Notes: generated by a model not told the origin, from the sequence alone. Shown: positions 1 through 13,028, counted from the first letter of the stretch. The stretch: 64,000 bases of DNA from Sciurus carolinensis (GCF_902686445.1 NC_062223.1:40332998-40396997); one strand, 5' to 3'. Numbers and translations are program-made.

Positions 1-1584
1 ACAATGGGTCTTGAATTCTTATTTATGGTTCTTTTGCAAATTATTATTGACATGAGCTAATGTCTCTTCATAGATTGAAATTAAAATAAAATAGTAAAAA
101 GAGCTTTTTATCCACACACAATTTGGGTAGTACACAACTGATACCTGATAAACCTAATTAAACCACAATAAAACACACCAACATTTATTTGAGAAATTCT
201 TTTCTAAAATTATTCTAATGAGTCATTGGGAATTACATATAATACATAAAACAAACTCAACATTTTTTGAGCCAGTATTTTTTTTAATATGGGAAAGAAT
301 ATGAAATAAAAATAGTAGTTGGAAGTTCTATTCAAGGTACACATTTGGTTTTGCTCACATAAAGTCAAAGTATATTTGAAAAGGACTGATTCAGTGGGAA
401 AAAGTAGAAATGAACTAGGAGAATGAAATGATACACATAAAATGAACTATTATCATTTCTGTGGCACCACATCAGAGGAAAAAAACAGTACCAAAAAATT
501 TCAAGTTCCTGAGATGTTTAGATTTCAAATTCTGTGTTATATTGCTATGAGACTTTGGTTAGAAAATTTAAAAAAACATCAAATAGAAAACTATATATTC
601 ATTTTCTCCATTCCCATAAATTATCTTTGTGTGCATGTAACTTCTTCTCACATTCGAACATTTAAAGATGGAAGGAACCTGCTATTAAAAAAAAAAAAAA
701 CTTTCTATGTACAATGGATGTTTTGGTAATCAAATCTTAAACATTATTGGCAACTTAGGATGGAAAGTATTCTTGAGTGTGATGTTATCACAGAGCCACA
801 TATTGCTTATATTAAGAAAGTTGCTCCCCTGTTATAGAAAGGACATTTTAAATTACCTGTCATTTCTGCCATCAATCATCAGTTTATAACTCTGGTATCA
901 AATCTTCCCCAAAGGTACCTTGACAAAAATCCCATTTGCTTCTGTACTAAACTCTTATGTTGCCATCTGCAAAGTTTGGCTCGTCCCTGGTGTTTTTATT
1001 CAGTTTGGGTCTTTAGGTAGCCTGATAATTAATCAGTCACTGTAGATTATGCCCTGGAGTGGAATAATTATACAAAATTATTAGCTTGTCAGTCTTGAGG
1101 TCTGTTGCTAGAAACATGAAAACTATAACCTGAGCTAGAGTACAATGTTAAAATACTGAATCATTATATATAAATCTCCCCAACACACTTTAAGATCAAG
1201 AAGTTTAATTTTTTTGCAATGTAAAAGTTTGAAAAATGCACTAAGACATATGTACAAGGAAACCAAATATTTGAATTTTTAACCAGATATGGTTTCTAAG
1301 TTTAAGAGCTCACATTCTCTGTTAACACTGCTTAGTTCCTTCTAAGTAGAAAGGTAGACTCTACAGTAAGATTGGATTCCATTGTCCTCAATTTGCTGAT
1401 AAACTCTTTGATATTGCTGCTTACTTTTACTTCAGATAATTACAGAATGTTCTCATATTTATCAGATTAGATATATTTTGTAATTTGTGTCACTTGGATT
1501 CTAGACAAATTTTATACAAATGAAGAACACTGGGCATCCAGACAAACCTGGAGATTTCTGAGTTTGATTTATCTAATATCCCAT
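1..1584. other. Unassigned AT-rich sequence
   Basis: No gene, RNA or repeat family could be recognised here. The sequence is AT-rich with short A runs. The two short open frames (442-729 and 707-889) have low-complexity, non-protein-like composition and are not credible genes. Confidence 0.6.
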
Positions 1585-2188
1585 CTAAACCTACACTTTT
1601 TTTTATTTAGCTTTTAATTTTTTACAGACTGCATTTTGATTCATTGTATACAAATGGGGTACATCATTTCATTTCTATGGTTGTACACAATGGAGATTCA
1701 TACCATTTGTGTAATTATACATGTACATAGGGTAATGATGTCTGTCTCATTCCACCATTTTTCAACCCCCCTCCCTCTCATTTCCTTCTACATATTCTAA
1801 AGTTCCCCCATTATTCTCTCATTCCCCACCCCTCCACCACCATTATATATCATTCTCCACTTATCAGGGAAAACATTCGGCCTTTGGTTTTTGGGGCTTG
1901 GTTTATTTCAGTTAGCATGATATTCTCCAATTCCATCCATTTATTTGCAAATGCCATAATATTATAAACTTAGAATGGACCCACCTTTTGACCCAGTTAT
2001 CCCACTCCTCGGTTTATACCCAAAGGACCTAAAATCAGCAAACTACAGTAACACAGCCACATCAATGTTTATAGCAGCTCAGTTCACAATAGCTAGATTG
2101 TGGAACCAACGTAGATGCCCTTCAACAGATGAATGAGTAAAGAAACTCTGACATATATACACAATGGAATACTAAACCTACACTTTTT
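1585..2188 (-). mobile_element. LINE-1 3' end with inverted 5' segment (twin priming)
   Basis: Bases 1601 to about 1966 are the antisense 3' UTR of a squirrel-type L1 (they match 37567-37900 closely), with the tail seen as a T-rich run near 1597-1620. Bases about 1967-2171 are L1 ORF2 3'-terminal sequence in the opposite, sense orientation. The whole is flanked by CTAAACCTACACTTTT at 1585-1600 and 2172-2187, a target-site duplication. Relative to an uninterrupted L1, about 20 bases are missing at the inversion junction. This is what twin priming during target-primed reverse transcription is known to leave. The copy is dead: only the last few hundred bases of the element are present. Confidence 0.85.
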
Positions 2189-3289
2189 ATCAATTATTTA
2201 TGATCTGTACCTCTATCATCTATATATCTACTCTTATAACTATCTCATCTTCTCTGATTATAGCATGTATATTGAAGTGTGGCAAAAAGAAATTCTTTAT
2301 CGTAGAAGAATTATGGGGTTAATGGATAGAAATTCTTCAAGACATTATAAAATGTGAAGCTAAATTCATTTTTAGAGGGAATCTATCAATTTACATTGCC
2401 GTCAAAAGCATATGAGGAACCCTTTCACTATAGCCTCGCTGAAGATGAGTCTTCAGTTTAATTAAATTCTTTGTCATTTTTGTAGGTGCAAAAAGTAATA
2501 CTTTAATTATATTGAGATAATGAGAACTGAATCATTATTCAGTCTTTTCAGGCTTATTCAATGCACGTATGACAAAAATGGTAAAATTATATCATTATGC
2601 TGTACTAATATTAATTTTACTATATAAGAGTAAGAGAAAGTTTTAAAATACTTTAGTTGAGAGAATTAAAACAAGACTTGAGTAACCACAGAGGAATCAG
2701 TAGAACAGACATATCAAACTTAACTAACAAAGTTTAAAAAAAAGGTGTTATATGAATCAGAAAGCGAGTTTATACAGATATGATAAACACAACCAAAGCC
2801 AGGAAAAAGCAAGCATCATATTCTCTCTACATGACACAATAAATTAAAGAGAAGTTACACATTAGGTGTAAATAAATTATATCGTATACATGAAGAAAAA
2901 TTATAATTATAAATTTATGATTGTTTTTGCTAGAGCATTCAAAAGGCCAAAGTAATCTGGAAACTAGTTCCTATAGCTTCTGGTTGAATATTTCTTAAAA
3001 TGAACTTAAAAGGAGGTCTCTACCACTGAATTTTGCACCTAGCCCTTACCCTTTTGGGTTATATTAGAACCTCTAATTCAAGATGTCCTGGATTATGACT
3101 TAAAGTCCTTTTTATTTTTCATTGAAAGGTGGCCTTGTACTTTTGTGTTTGGTTTATTCTTGTTTTAGTTTTCTGATGGCAATATTGTTTGTCGATTACT
3201 TCGAGGACAGGGTTTATCAATGTCTTTCCAAAATACAGAGAGCTACTCTCATCTTTCTCAAGACACTGGTTTTATAGTATTTTTGAATC
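2189..3289. other. Unassigned sequence
   Basis: AT-rich, with no recognised repeat or gene. The open frame at 2133-2357 starts inside the L1 and continues into unique DNA, so it is not a gene. Confidence 0.55.
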
Positions 3290-3390
3290 ACACTTTATCT
3301 CTACCCTTTGTTTTCTTCATCTGAAAACTGGATAAAGAAAATGACCACACTGAGTTTTGCTGAGAATAAACTGTACAAAGTATGTCAGTG
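3290..3390 (+). repeat. MIR SINE fragment
   Basis: The stretch with TCTTCATCTGAAAACTGGAT resembles the conserved 3' half of the ancient tRNA-derived MIR SINE (the part that reads TTCCTCATCTGTAAAATGGG in consensus). Divergence is high, as expected for a repeat that predates the placental radiation. Confidence 0.5.
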
Positions 3391-6300
3391 ATGCCCAAAT
3401 CTATTCCCAAATTTGGGAGTGTAGTAGCACAAACTGGCGTTAATATTTTTATGCCATCGTAGGTTATTAAGCGAAAAGCTTTTTCCTTACTGTCTCCTTC
3501 AATGATCTGGCAGATGATGGGATGTTTCTGGCTCAACTAGCAAGACTCTGCTGAGATGAGCCTAAACTACCTTCAGAATCCTACCACAGGCACGTTCCTT
3601 TGGGTGATGAATGATTTATTTTGGAGATCATTTACATTTTCGTATCTTACTCAAGACCCTTTCATGTTGAGATGTGGGTCATCTAATCATTCCCATTTGG
3701 CACAAAATAAGAAATCTTGCTCTTGGTGAAGAGAATACTCCCATCTACACACTCAGCTTATCTGTCCATCCCTGATGCTTAAATAGAGAATATGTTGCTT
3801 TCTACTTAGGCTGAAACCTGTGCTGGAATGGATGAGAGAAAAGCATGGGGTATTCAGTTGGAACAGGCTGCTTGATAGAGGAGGCTTGGTTTGTCAGGGG
3901 GAAAATGATTGAATCTAACTCAGTGTCTAATGTATACATTATGGATCCCAAAGTTATAAAAGGACATGATTATGATAGTTTTGTTAGTGAGGAAACTAAG
4001 ATTCCAAGATGTGAGTGTCTTGTATACTTCAGTGGTAGATTTTCAACTAGCAAGTTATCTTTCCAGTAACATATCATCCTATAAGAGATTTAGCAATTGC
4101 TGTTAAAGATATCCATTTTTATAATTTAAGAAATAGAGCATCTCCTCACTCACTTTAGGTGTAGGGTAATCTATGAAATGAGCATCTGACTAAAAACCAA
4201 CATCTACACTGATCAAATCAAATTGGAATTTGAGCACAATAACTTCAAGGCCAACACAGAAGTCTTTACCAGACTTACATATTACTATAAATACCTTGAG
4301 AAAGAAACAAGAAACTGGAATGCAGATTTGCAAATTGTTGGAGGCAATACAAAATAGCAGCAGAGATTTTAATATATGCCAAATAACATCTAGCACTAAT
4401 TTGAACTACTTATTTAATTCTGAACCTTGACTTTCCTGTAAATAAAGATAATCACACCCATTTCATAGAACTGTTGTTCAGATCCTATAAAATCATATTT
4501 TAAAAGTCCATAATACAAAGTTTTACATTAAGGTAAAAATTATTAATATACATGAGATTCTGCATTAAAACAGAATGTTTTAATTTAGAATTTCCTAAAA
4601 CTAATCCTAAAACTTGTACTTGGAACCTAAATAAACTCAATGATTTCAACAGCGATGAAACAATTTAACAATAAAACAAGTTTAAGATTACATAAAATAA
4701 CATTAATAACCCAGTGCTGATGGTGATGACCACACCCTGTGATGAGGAGACAAAATACTATTTTAAATATCATAAATGAAATCATAACCCTCCAATCAAA
4801 AAAGATATTCAAACAAAAATAAGTATAACAATAAATCTCAATGTCAAAATAAATTAGATGCAAGAGTTTTTCAAGGAATGTATGAAGTCATATATTTTCA
4901 TTATTAAAAAAGGAATGTTAGAATTAGAACAAAAATAGATGTTATTTTGACAAATCTAAAACTAAAATCAATGAATGGTGAAGAAAACAGTAAGTAAAAG
5001 TGAACAAAATTCGTTCAATAAAAAGGAAGGTAAATAATTCAACAGATAAATTTAAAAAGAAAGAACAAACATATACCTTCAAAGATCATGAGTGAACTAA
5101 CACCAGACAGGAAGGAAAATATCATGGGACTGTCATGCCTTTATCTAGACAGTTAATTCTTTATTTGATGACTGATTATCATGAAAAAGTAGTCACTCAA
5201 TGAATCTTCCAAGACATACAAAATTCAAACAAAATAATTTTTAAAAATAGAAACAAATGATCAATACGACATTTTACAGGTTCCATAAAACAAATAAGCT
5301 ATTTAAAAAGTTCCAGAGGGAAGAAAAACAAGAAATCTCTCCAATTAATTTATTCTAATACTAATGCCCTACCAAAATCTAGCTAGGATTGTGCATTCTC
5401 CTATACTCAGAGATATTCTCACACACATGGATGCACACTTCACTTGTCATATCATCATTTAAAGAACGACTATATGTATAGGACAAAAACGTGTACCATG
5501 TACAGTACATTACTCCTTGCTCAATAAAAGATCATTGTTCGCTCTCCTGAATGCACTTAAGGAAATGCGTTATAAGGTTGGCAGGGATGATCTTCCCTAT
5601 GCGACCATTCAGAATTACAGATTAATGATGGATCTACCATTCTCAAAATTTGTTTGCAACATCCGTCACCTGGGCGTGGAAAGGGTCATGGTGCACGTCA
5701 CAGTTTCCACATCGTTTCCATTTACATTGTGTTGGTTACCAACACATCACAAGCCCTAACTGCAAGGGAGACTGGGAAATGTGGCTTCTCTGAGGCCCTT
5801 TGCCTCCCACAGCACGATGCCAAGGAAAACTGAACATAAATCTTTGACGAAAATTTTGCCTATTTCTCCAGTTACAAGGTTTGGATGAATTAATGCCTGT
5901 CAAGTGCTCAGAATGATATCTGGCAAATGAAAAATACCCAAAATAGAGCCAATCTGACTGCCCATCCTGTTTTTTCCACTCTTTCACTATATTATGATTT
6001 CCTTACTTCCATTGTGTTTTCCTTGCAGACTTTAAGGTGTAATCATGGAAAGATCTTAAATTTGGCAATTTTAACTCTAAGGAATGATTATAAAGTCATT
6101 TAAATGAACTCTGAATTGTGACCATCTCAAAGTTGTTGAATTCCAACACCTCAGTATCAACAACAAATTCATGGTCTCGGTCTCTTTCTCTCTGTGTATT
6201 TGGTTTTCCACAATTCATCTGCATTATGTTTTTTGTTTATATGACTTGGTCCCATCATAAACAGGTATACAAAATGGTTATTAAAATATATGAGTGTTTA

Positions 6301-6665
6301 GAAAAATAAAAGATGAAGGGAAAGGGCATTTCTTTCTGTACATTTTATCAATACAGAAACATTAAATAGAAACTCTGGGGAAATTTTTCTTAATTACATT
6401 GGCCAAAATTAGGTCTCATTTCCATTACTAAATTAATTACTGGGAGAATGAAAAGACCTGTGTGGTTGGCTTAAGCAATCAGAATTTTACCCTTGAGTTA
6501 GGGATAGGATTGACTTTTCTTTAATTAAGGGATGAAGGAAAGGAAATAGTCCCAAAAGTTTGTTGGTCCCCAAAGTAAAAAGCAGAGTGAAATCTTTAGG
6601 ACTTTCCCGAAAGCATCAGTCACACCTCCTCTCTCTGGCTTAGGTTACCAAGAAGTTCCATAACT
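3391..6665. other. Unassigned sequence, more complex at 5480-5990
   Basis: Most of this is AT-rich with no identified element. The part from about 5480 to 5990 is less AT-rich, contains several CpGs, and includes GCAAGGGAGACTGGGAAATG, a phrase I associate with an ancient dispersed repeat that I cannot name. The open frames there (5517-5759 forward, 5736-5987 reverse) match no protein family I know. Confidence 0.5.
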
Positions 6666-6667
6666 GG

Positions 6668-7320
6668 GTTTCTTTTTATTATCAATTATTAGTTTAATTG
6701 TACAAATTTATGAGTCACATGTGATAATGTGATACATGTATATAGTATAATTATCAACTTGGGATAGTTATCATCCCTATCTCCTTAAACACTTTAAATT
6801 TTTTGATTAACATAATAATTGTACATATTTTTAAAGTATATGGTAATATTCCTACATATGTATGTATTATATATGTGTGTTTTATGTACTGATTAAATTG
6901 GGGTGATTAACATTTCCATCTCCCTTTTGTGACTTTCTGCTTGGAGTCTTCAGTCTCCTATCTTTTAGATACTCATAAATAATATAACAGGTCATTGTCA
7001 ACTATAGTCACTCCACTGTGCTGAACGAGAACACTGTAACTTACTGCTTCCACTTGTGTGTTGACACCTATTGCCCAGCCTCCCTCTATCTTCCCAGCCT
7101 GTGGTAATCAGTTCTGAAGTCAGATCAATGCTTTTTGCCCCTGCATATGAGAGAGCATACCTTGTCTTTCTGTGTCTGACATTTCTCTTAACATGATGTC
7201 CTCCAGTTCTATCCATTTCATTGCTGTACATAAGATATCATTTTTATAACTGAATGATATTCCACTGAATATATATACACTGCCTTCACTTTATCCATTC
7301 ATTTGTTATGTACTAGATTT
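6668..7320 (-). mobile_element. Old LINE-1 3' end, antisense
   Basis: Phrases such as TGATACATGTATATAGTATA, the run about Ca/Ta-rich 3' UTR, and at 7187-7280 the antisense of the ORF2 C-terminal region (ATGATGTCCTCCAGTTCTAT, then the reverse of the 'tccactgaatat' block) fit an ancient mammalian-type L1 in reverse orientation. It is heavily diverged and has no open frame. Confidence 0.6.
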
Positions 7321-7499
7321 CTGATTCTACCCTCCCTACATTGATAGCATCTCGCATGTTACTGTGAGATTCACCTCTCCAAATGAACAAGTCTTATTTA
7401 TTCCATCTCAAGAGTTTTTAATATATCGCATATCATTTGTGTCTATGTGCACCTGCTGATTTTCTATGAGGGTATCATTTCATAATACATTGAATTTTA

Positions 7500-7850
7500 C
7501 ATTACTGGACTCTCTACCTTTCATTATCTTCCCCTAGAAATCAGAACTCTCCCATCTATTACCTCATTCAGGTATTTATTCATATACCATATTTTTTAGT
7601 AATTCCTTTTAAGTTTACCCTTATGTAAAATTCTAACTGCTTCCAAGTTTCACTATTGCCTTCATATTTTGTTTATCTTATACTAAACAGTCTCTGACAT
7701 ATTCTGTATGAATTATTTATTTTCTTTACCACTAAACTTGAAGTTCCAAATATCAGAAATATTCAAATGATTTAAAACGTGCCATTTTCAGAATATAGAA
7801 CAATACCTGTTGTATGCTAGCTATTCTCTATTTGTTGAATGAGTGCATGA
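7500..7850 (+). repeat. LINE-2 3' fragment
   Basis: The ending CTATTTGTTGAATGAGTGCA, preceded by GAACAATACCTG, matches the conserved L2 3' terminus (a '...gtgcctggcacatagtagg...aaatgtttgttgaatgaa' type end). The upstream pyrimidine-rich 7540-7700 portion is compatible with the L2 3' region. Identification is by recall only. Confidence 0.5.
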
Positions 7851-8854
7851 TAACATTAATTATTCATACAAAATGTCTATAAAACAATACAAATTGTGAA
7901 ATGTGTTGTACAGGTCCTAAAGATCTACACAATGCAAATGATTTAATTTTCTTTTAAACATATTCTATACAGTTGAAACTTTTTGTATTTCACAATTTAA
8001 TGCCCATCTAGATTATGCTAATCTGAATTTTATTAATCATTCCCAGGTATCATAATTCTTGCTTGTGCTAAATTAATAATTTACTAACAGACATTACATT
8101 ACCCTTTTACATTATGTTACAGAAAAATTTTAAAACTGGTAAAATTTAAAACTCTTGCGTTAGCAGAATACAGCTGAACAAAGGTGGCAAAAATCACTTT
8201 GGAATTGCTTTGGTCAGGTAAGCAATACTTTATCCACAATGCTGAAAATGTTCTCATCAAGGATATGCATTTTTAAAAATATAGTGCTGGAAAGGTGGCT
8301 CAATTATAATGTAATAATGTGATAATGGAGGAAGTATAAAGATTCAAAATAAACACAATTCTAAATTTACACTGTGTAGATTTCTTCTGAATGGAATCAT
8401 TCAACTCTTTATGTACACTCCATGAATTTTCAATACTGTGACTTCTGTAAAACCTCCTCCAGTATCTTGATTCCAAAGTGTGGGATTTTGTCCTGTGATT
8501 CCAAATAGTAGTTCCTCCCTTTAAGAGTGTTTTACATCCCTTCCTGCCATCATGTGATATTTTCTGACTCATGATATATTACTGGGCTTTAGACCACTTC
8601 TCAGCAATTCTAAGAGGAGCCAGCAGTTTCTATCAGACTATCAGATCACTTACTCTTTGCCTTCTACCACACAAATGATATTTGTCAAAGAAGGGCTATT
8701 CTTTAGCTAATGTCCTGAATTGATAAAATGTTTGTAACAGAATCATAATAGTAGCTGCAGCCACCAACCTGTAAGATAAGCAACAATAAATGTGGATCAT
8801 AAGATAATTCCATTGTTTTCTGTTATTTATTCCTATGGCAAATAGATACTACTG
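7851..8854. other. Unassigned sequence
   Basis: No recognised element. A reverse open frame at 8300-8572 has no family resemblance. Confidence 0.5.
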
Positions 8855-9345
8855 TGACCTATGTTGATTTCTGGTTTCCTGGTCTCTATACACTTTGTGT
8901 AATTCCCTGCCTTTGGTGCAGTCTGAACTTGCTTCTAATAAATAAATTATGCAGAGGAGGTGGGTTGCCAATTCTATGATCATGTTACATCATACCTGTC
9001 TTAGGAGACAGATGCAGCAGGCTTAACGTAAGCAGCCATAATGCAGAACTCCTGATCCATAGGGACTGCAAGTGGCCTCTGGGACCTGAGGGCAAATGAA
9101 ATGAAACTCTGAAATGAAACACAGGGAACTGAATTCTACCAAAACATGTGAACTTGGCACTAGATCCTTTTCCAGTTGATCCTTTAGATGAGAACACACC
9201 CAGCCAATGTCTTGACTATATTCAAGTGAGACCCTGAACAGATGGTGCAGAGTACTAATCCTTAGAAAAATGAGATAAAAAAGTGTGTTGTTTTAGTTCA
9301 CTATGTTTGTGATAATTTGATAAAAGTCAATGGAAACTGAGATCA
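8855..9345 (+). mobile_element. MLT1-type solo LTR (ERVL-MaLR)
   Basis: The 3' part reads as the end of an MLT1-class LTR: a CAGATGAGAACACA-like block at 9182-9200, GACCCTGAACAGATG at 9228, then ATGAGATAAAAAAGTGTGTT with the polyadenylation region, and GTTTGTGATAATTTGATAA at the terminus. Upstream, AACTTGCTTCTAATAAATAA and TGATCATGTTACATCATA also fit. No internal retroviral sequence is adjacent, so this is a solo LTR or LTR fragment. The reverse open frame 8985-9197 is a shadow within it. Confidence 0.7.
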
Positions 9346-10171
9346 TTATCATAAAAAAGTCAACTAATTGACCATTCCTACCAGTATCATAGATCTAATC
9401 TCAAATTCTACCTGTTTTAACAAGGCAACCAGAAATTATTCTACTGACAGGTCACTGCCCTAGATTTCTGCACCATAGCAATTTTCATCTAGACATAGAT
9501 TGATTTTCACATTCTGCTTCTTCCATTTGTGTTTCAGCTAGTTTGGATGTGAGACAGAGTTTGTCATTTTTATTTGACACAGACCTAACATAACACTTAA
9601 AAATAAAAATTCTATACAATTAATATTTCAGTCAAATCAAAATACACTAAATAGATAATTATAGTTCAATAAGATTACATAAACACATTTTCAAAAAATC
9701 TCAAACATATCTATAATTCCATTTTATTTTTTAGATTGATCCCATTTTAAGCTGAAATTTTAGAGTTCCCTAGTAACTAAAATGAAACTGCTTAGTTTAA
9801 GTTCTTATTGTTATTGAGCAAATGATTAATTGTGTAGCTTCCTTAAGGTGATTATGTATTGATCTGTGAGTCTCCTTTTGGTTACAATTTCTCATTACAC
9901 TCATATGTCCCTATTACTGTACTTATTTCACATTGTACAGGACACTAGTATTGTTTGTACCCCACATAACTGCAGAATAGTAGGCCAGTCAGGAAACAAC
10001 ATGTAAGTAGATGACCTTGGGTGTATCTGTAGATACCAGTATAAGTAATGAATTACTGGAAATATGGAATCATGCAATTTTCTAGAGAGTGGAAAATTAC
10101 CAAAGGACAAAAATTCTGGGAGACAACTGTCACTGGGATTTTAAGCTTGCATCAATTTAGAAATGTACAAT
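9346..10171. other. Unassigned sequence
   Basis: AT-rich, no recognised repeat or gene. Confidence 0.5.
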
Positions 10172-10429
10172 AAGAATATGTTAGAAGCACCATTTGTTGA
10201 ACAGGCTATCTTTTCTCCACTGGGGGGTATGAAAGATGGCGGAATGAGACAGACATCATTGCCCTATGTACACGTATGATTGCACGAATGGTATGAGACT
10301 ACATCATGTACAACCATGGAGACAAATGATGTACCCCATTAGTGTACGGTGAATCAAGGTACAGACTGTAAAAAATTTTTAAAAATAAATAAATAAGATA
10401 GACAAAAAAAAAAGAATATGTTAGAAGCA
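10172..10429 (+). mobile_element. Short LINE-1 insertion with inverted 5' end and 18-bp TSD
   Basis: AAGAATATGTTAGAAGCA is present exactly at 10172-10189 and again at 10412-10429, a perfect target-site duplication. Between the copies, about 10222-10411 is sense L1 3' UTR ending in an A-rich tail. Bases 10186 to about 10221 are antisense ORF2 sequence: their reverse complement corresponds to the ORF2 segment seen in sense at about 59438-59475 in this window. The short inverted segment marks twin priming. The perfect duplication suggests this is a relatively recent insertion. Confidence 0.88.
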
Positions 10430-10544
10430 TGGAGTGAATTTCAAATGTTTTGTGGAGTGAAGAGAGCACAATAATTCCAAAATATTCCATGTATTTACTG
10501 TTTTGTTTATCATTCATCCCCTGACTAGAAAGTCAGGGTCACGG

Positions 10545-10650
10545 GGTAGAAAATTAGATCTCACTTATTTATCAATGTATGTCACCAGAACGATGAACAG
10601 CATCTCATGCTTAGTTCTTCATAAATGTGGGTTGAATAAATGATTATAAA
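10545..10650 (+). repeat. LINE-2 3' terminal fragment (tentative)
   Basis: GTGGGTTGAATAAATGATTA near 10627-10646 with an upstream CACTTATTTATCAATGTATG block resembles the end of L2. Short and diverged. Confidence 0.35.
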
Positions 10651-12078
10651 TTATTATTATCTACAATATAAAGTAAGCATATTGAAGTGAATGATGCAAG
10701 GCATGACTTTGGGAATATACGCTGATGTCATTCTGTTCCTCTGTCCCTCACTCATCTTACACAGAAAATTAGCTTACCTACTGGCACCACCAATCGATAA
10801 GACTATATAAATATGGGCAGCAATTAAATAAATTGAGTTATTTGCTGCATAAAGTTGTTTGGATTTGCATTTACAACTTTATATTGTTGGTCTATTCCTA
10901 GAGAGTTTCCTTTCAGCATGGCAATCAGGGAAGCTAAAGACTGAACGAACATTTGTCTCTGCAGAATACGATTTAGTACCTGTCTATTTTTCATGTGTCC
11001 CTTCATATCATGTCTAAGGGAAGCCCCCCTACAAAAAAAGAAGTGAACTCAGAGAAGAATCATTCATATTCTTGCAGTTCTTCCATCATCACAGACCTGG
11101 AAGGTCTTCTGTAACATCAGAGGAGTAAGTATGGGAGAGAGAGGAAGGCTTGATATTTGGTCTCCTGTAATGTCAGTTTCTTGGGTGAGGAGCTTTGGTG
11201 TTGGAAACTTGCAGTTCACTGTCCTTAGGTCAATATGATACATGTCTCAGGAGGCATCAGGGTTAAAGGAGCTAAATGTCATGAATTTGTGACTTACAAT
11301 GTGAACATCACTGTAGTCCCGGTGTGCTTAACAATGATGAACCGTTAGAAGTTTTCCATGTTTTCAGTTACAAGAAAGGTATACAGTTGCTGGATACTCA
11401 AAAATGTTATTTTCGTCTTATAAATAAATGACTACTTGAATAATGAACCAGAAGAATGAGTAATGAACATTAGTTTTTGCTTTTCTCATCATACAAGCTC
11501 TTTCTGAAGAAAATCACACTATTGATACCTCTCAAAGAAATTACAATTGATGTCTGAATTAACTGTAGCAAGTACAAAAAAATTCACTTTCTCCTAAATG
11601 AAAAAAACAAAACTGTCAAGAAAAATGGAAGTATATAGGAATTGTGAGAGAATATAGTAACAAAGATAAAGATGCTGAATACCAATGAGATTTGCTGCTG
11701 TATTTAAAGGTAGCCCATATAAAATATTTGTGAATAGTCTATACCACAATATATTTGTCAATGTTATATTAATGAGGGAAACAAACAAAAGAAAACATGT
11801 AAACATCAGGTGAAAGGCAACCATACTTGTTCATTGATTCCTATCCTGTTTATCTCTCCTATGTTTATACATATTAAATATTTAAAAAGAAAGTCAATGA
11901 GTCTGATAAACCTAAACTCAAGCTTTGGCATTTGGCCCCAACAATTATGGTGATAATATCTAATGTTATCTGACATGATGTACTTTGGGTCATGCACTGA
12001 CCGTAGATTACTGGGAACACACTTCTTTAGAGTCACAGAGCTGGATCACACCTCTGTTGTGGGGCATGGATGTTACTT
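10651..12078. other. Unassigned sequence
   Basis: No recognised element. Reverse open frames at 10824-11006, 11594-11824 and 11806-12036 are AT-driven and have no known family. Confidence 0.5.
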
Positions 12079-12195
12079 AAAAGAAAAGCAGGGGCTGGGG
12101 AGATAGCTCAGTTGGTAGAGTGCTTGCCTCACAAGCTCAAGGCCCTGGGTTCAATCCCCAGGACCGCAAAAAAAAAAAAAAAAAAGAAAACCAGG
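12079..12195 (+). repeat. ID SINE (tRNA-derived), complete
   Basis: Body starts at 12091 (GGGGCTGGGGAGATAGCTCA) and ends in an A tract to 12185. An internal Pol III A box (TAGCTCAGTTGG, 12104-12115) and B box (GGTTCAATCC, 12148-12157) are both close to tRNA consensus. Flanks AAAAGAAAAGCAGG (12079-12092) and AAAAGAAAACCAGG (12182-12195) differ at one base and are the probable target-site duplication. The family descends from a tRNA/BC1-type RNA and is very abundant in squirrels. The reverse open frame 12137-12370, whose translation ends in LNPGP, is the antisense read of this SINE. Confidence 0.92.
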
Positions 12196-13028
12196 AATTA
12201 TATGAAATTACTGAAGGGCACAGGAATTTAAAGTCTGGAAGACATGGAATGAACAGATAAAATGCTTCCTCTTTGCTCAGGCATACCTTCTTTCTGACCT
12301 GGCCCGCAATAAGAATAAAAATGACCAAAAATTTCTGGGGCATTTGTATTTTGTATATATATATATACACATACCTATGTGTGTGCCTGGGAGCATGAGA
12401 GTAATTTCTGCTATGAAGATGTTTTTGAATTTTTTTTCCTCCTGACCTGTCTTGGTTCAGTCTTTGATGTTCTAAGGAAAAAGGAAAGGGAATAGATATA
12501 ACTTTGAAAGAGCTAAGGTTGAATCCTGACCCCTAGTCAGGACAAGAATGCTACGAGGACAACTGAGTGAAGTTTATGGGCTCTCCTGAATGAAGAAAAT
12601 CGTAAAAATGTAAAATCATAAAAGTGTTCAAGAACTGAAGCATGGCTCATGTACAGCTATGACCGAGTGCTGTGTCCACCCAGAGAGCAAATCCATTGTA
12701 TCTCCTATAAATGCTTCAGCTATGCCTCAGATAGGTGATATTATGTATTAGCTTTCCATTAGTACATTACAGACATAAAGACAAGAAAATATGGCATGTT
12801 ACAGTTAGAAAGGACCAGAGACACCACCCATATTTAACCTGAGTTTCCTGAAACCAGGTGGTAATGAGGACCTTAGAGGTAGTTTAAAAATTTCAGAAAG
12901 TCTCATAGAAATCATAAATTACAAAGTCATAGTGGAACAAGTTGAATATAATTTTGAATATCTTAGCAAGACGGTATGAATAGTTATGACCTTCTTATTC
13001 CAAGTTCTGAAGCTATCTACAAATAGTC
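12196..13028. other. Unassigned sequence
   Basis: No recognised element apart from a short (TA)n at 12353-12366. Confidence 0.5.

Noticed and set aside
12104..12157. Functional tRNA gene
   Set aside because: A and B boxes are present but the cloverleaf is not; it is an ID SINE with a poly-A tail.
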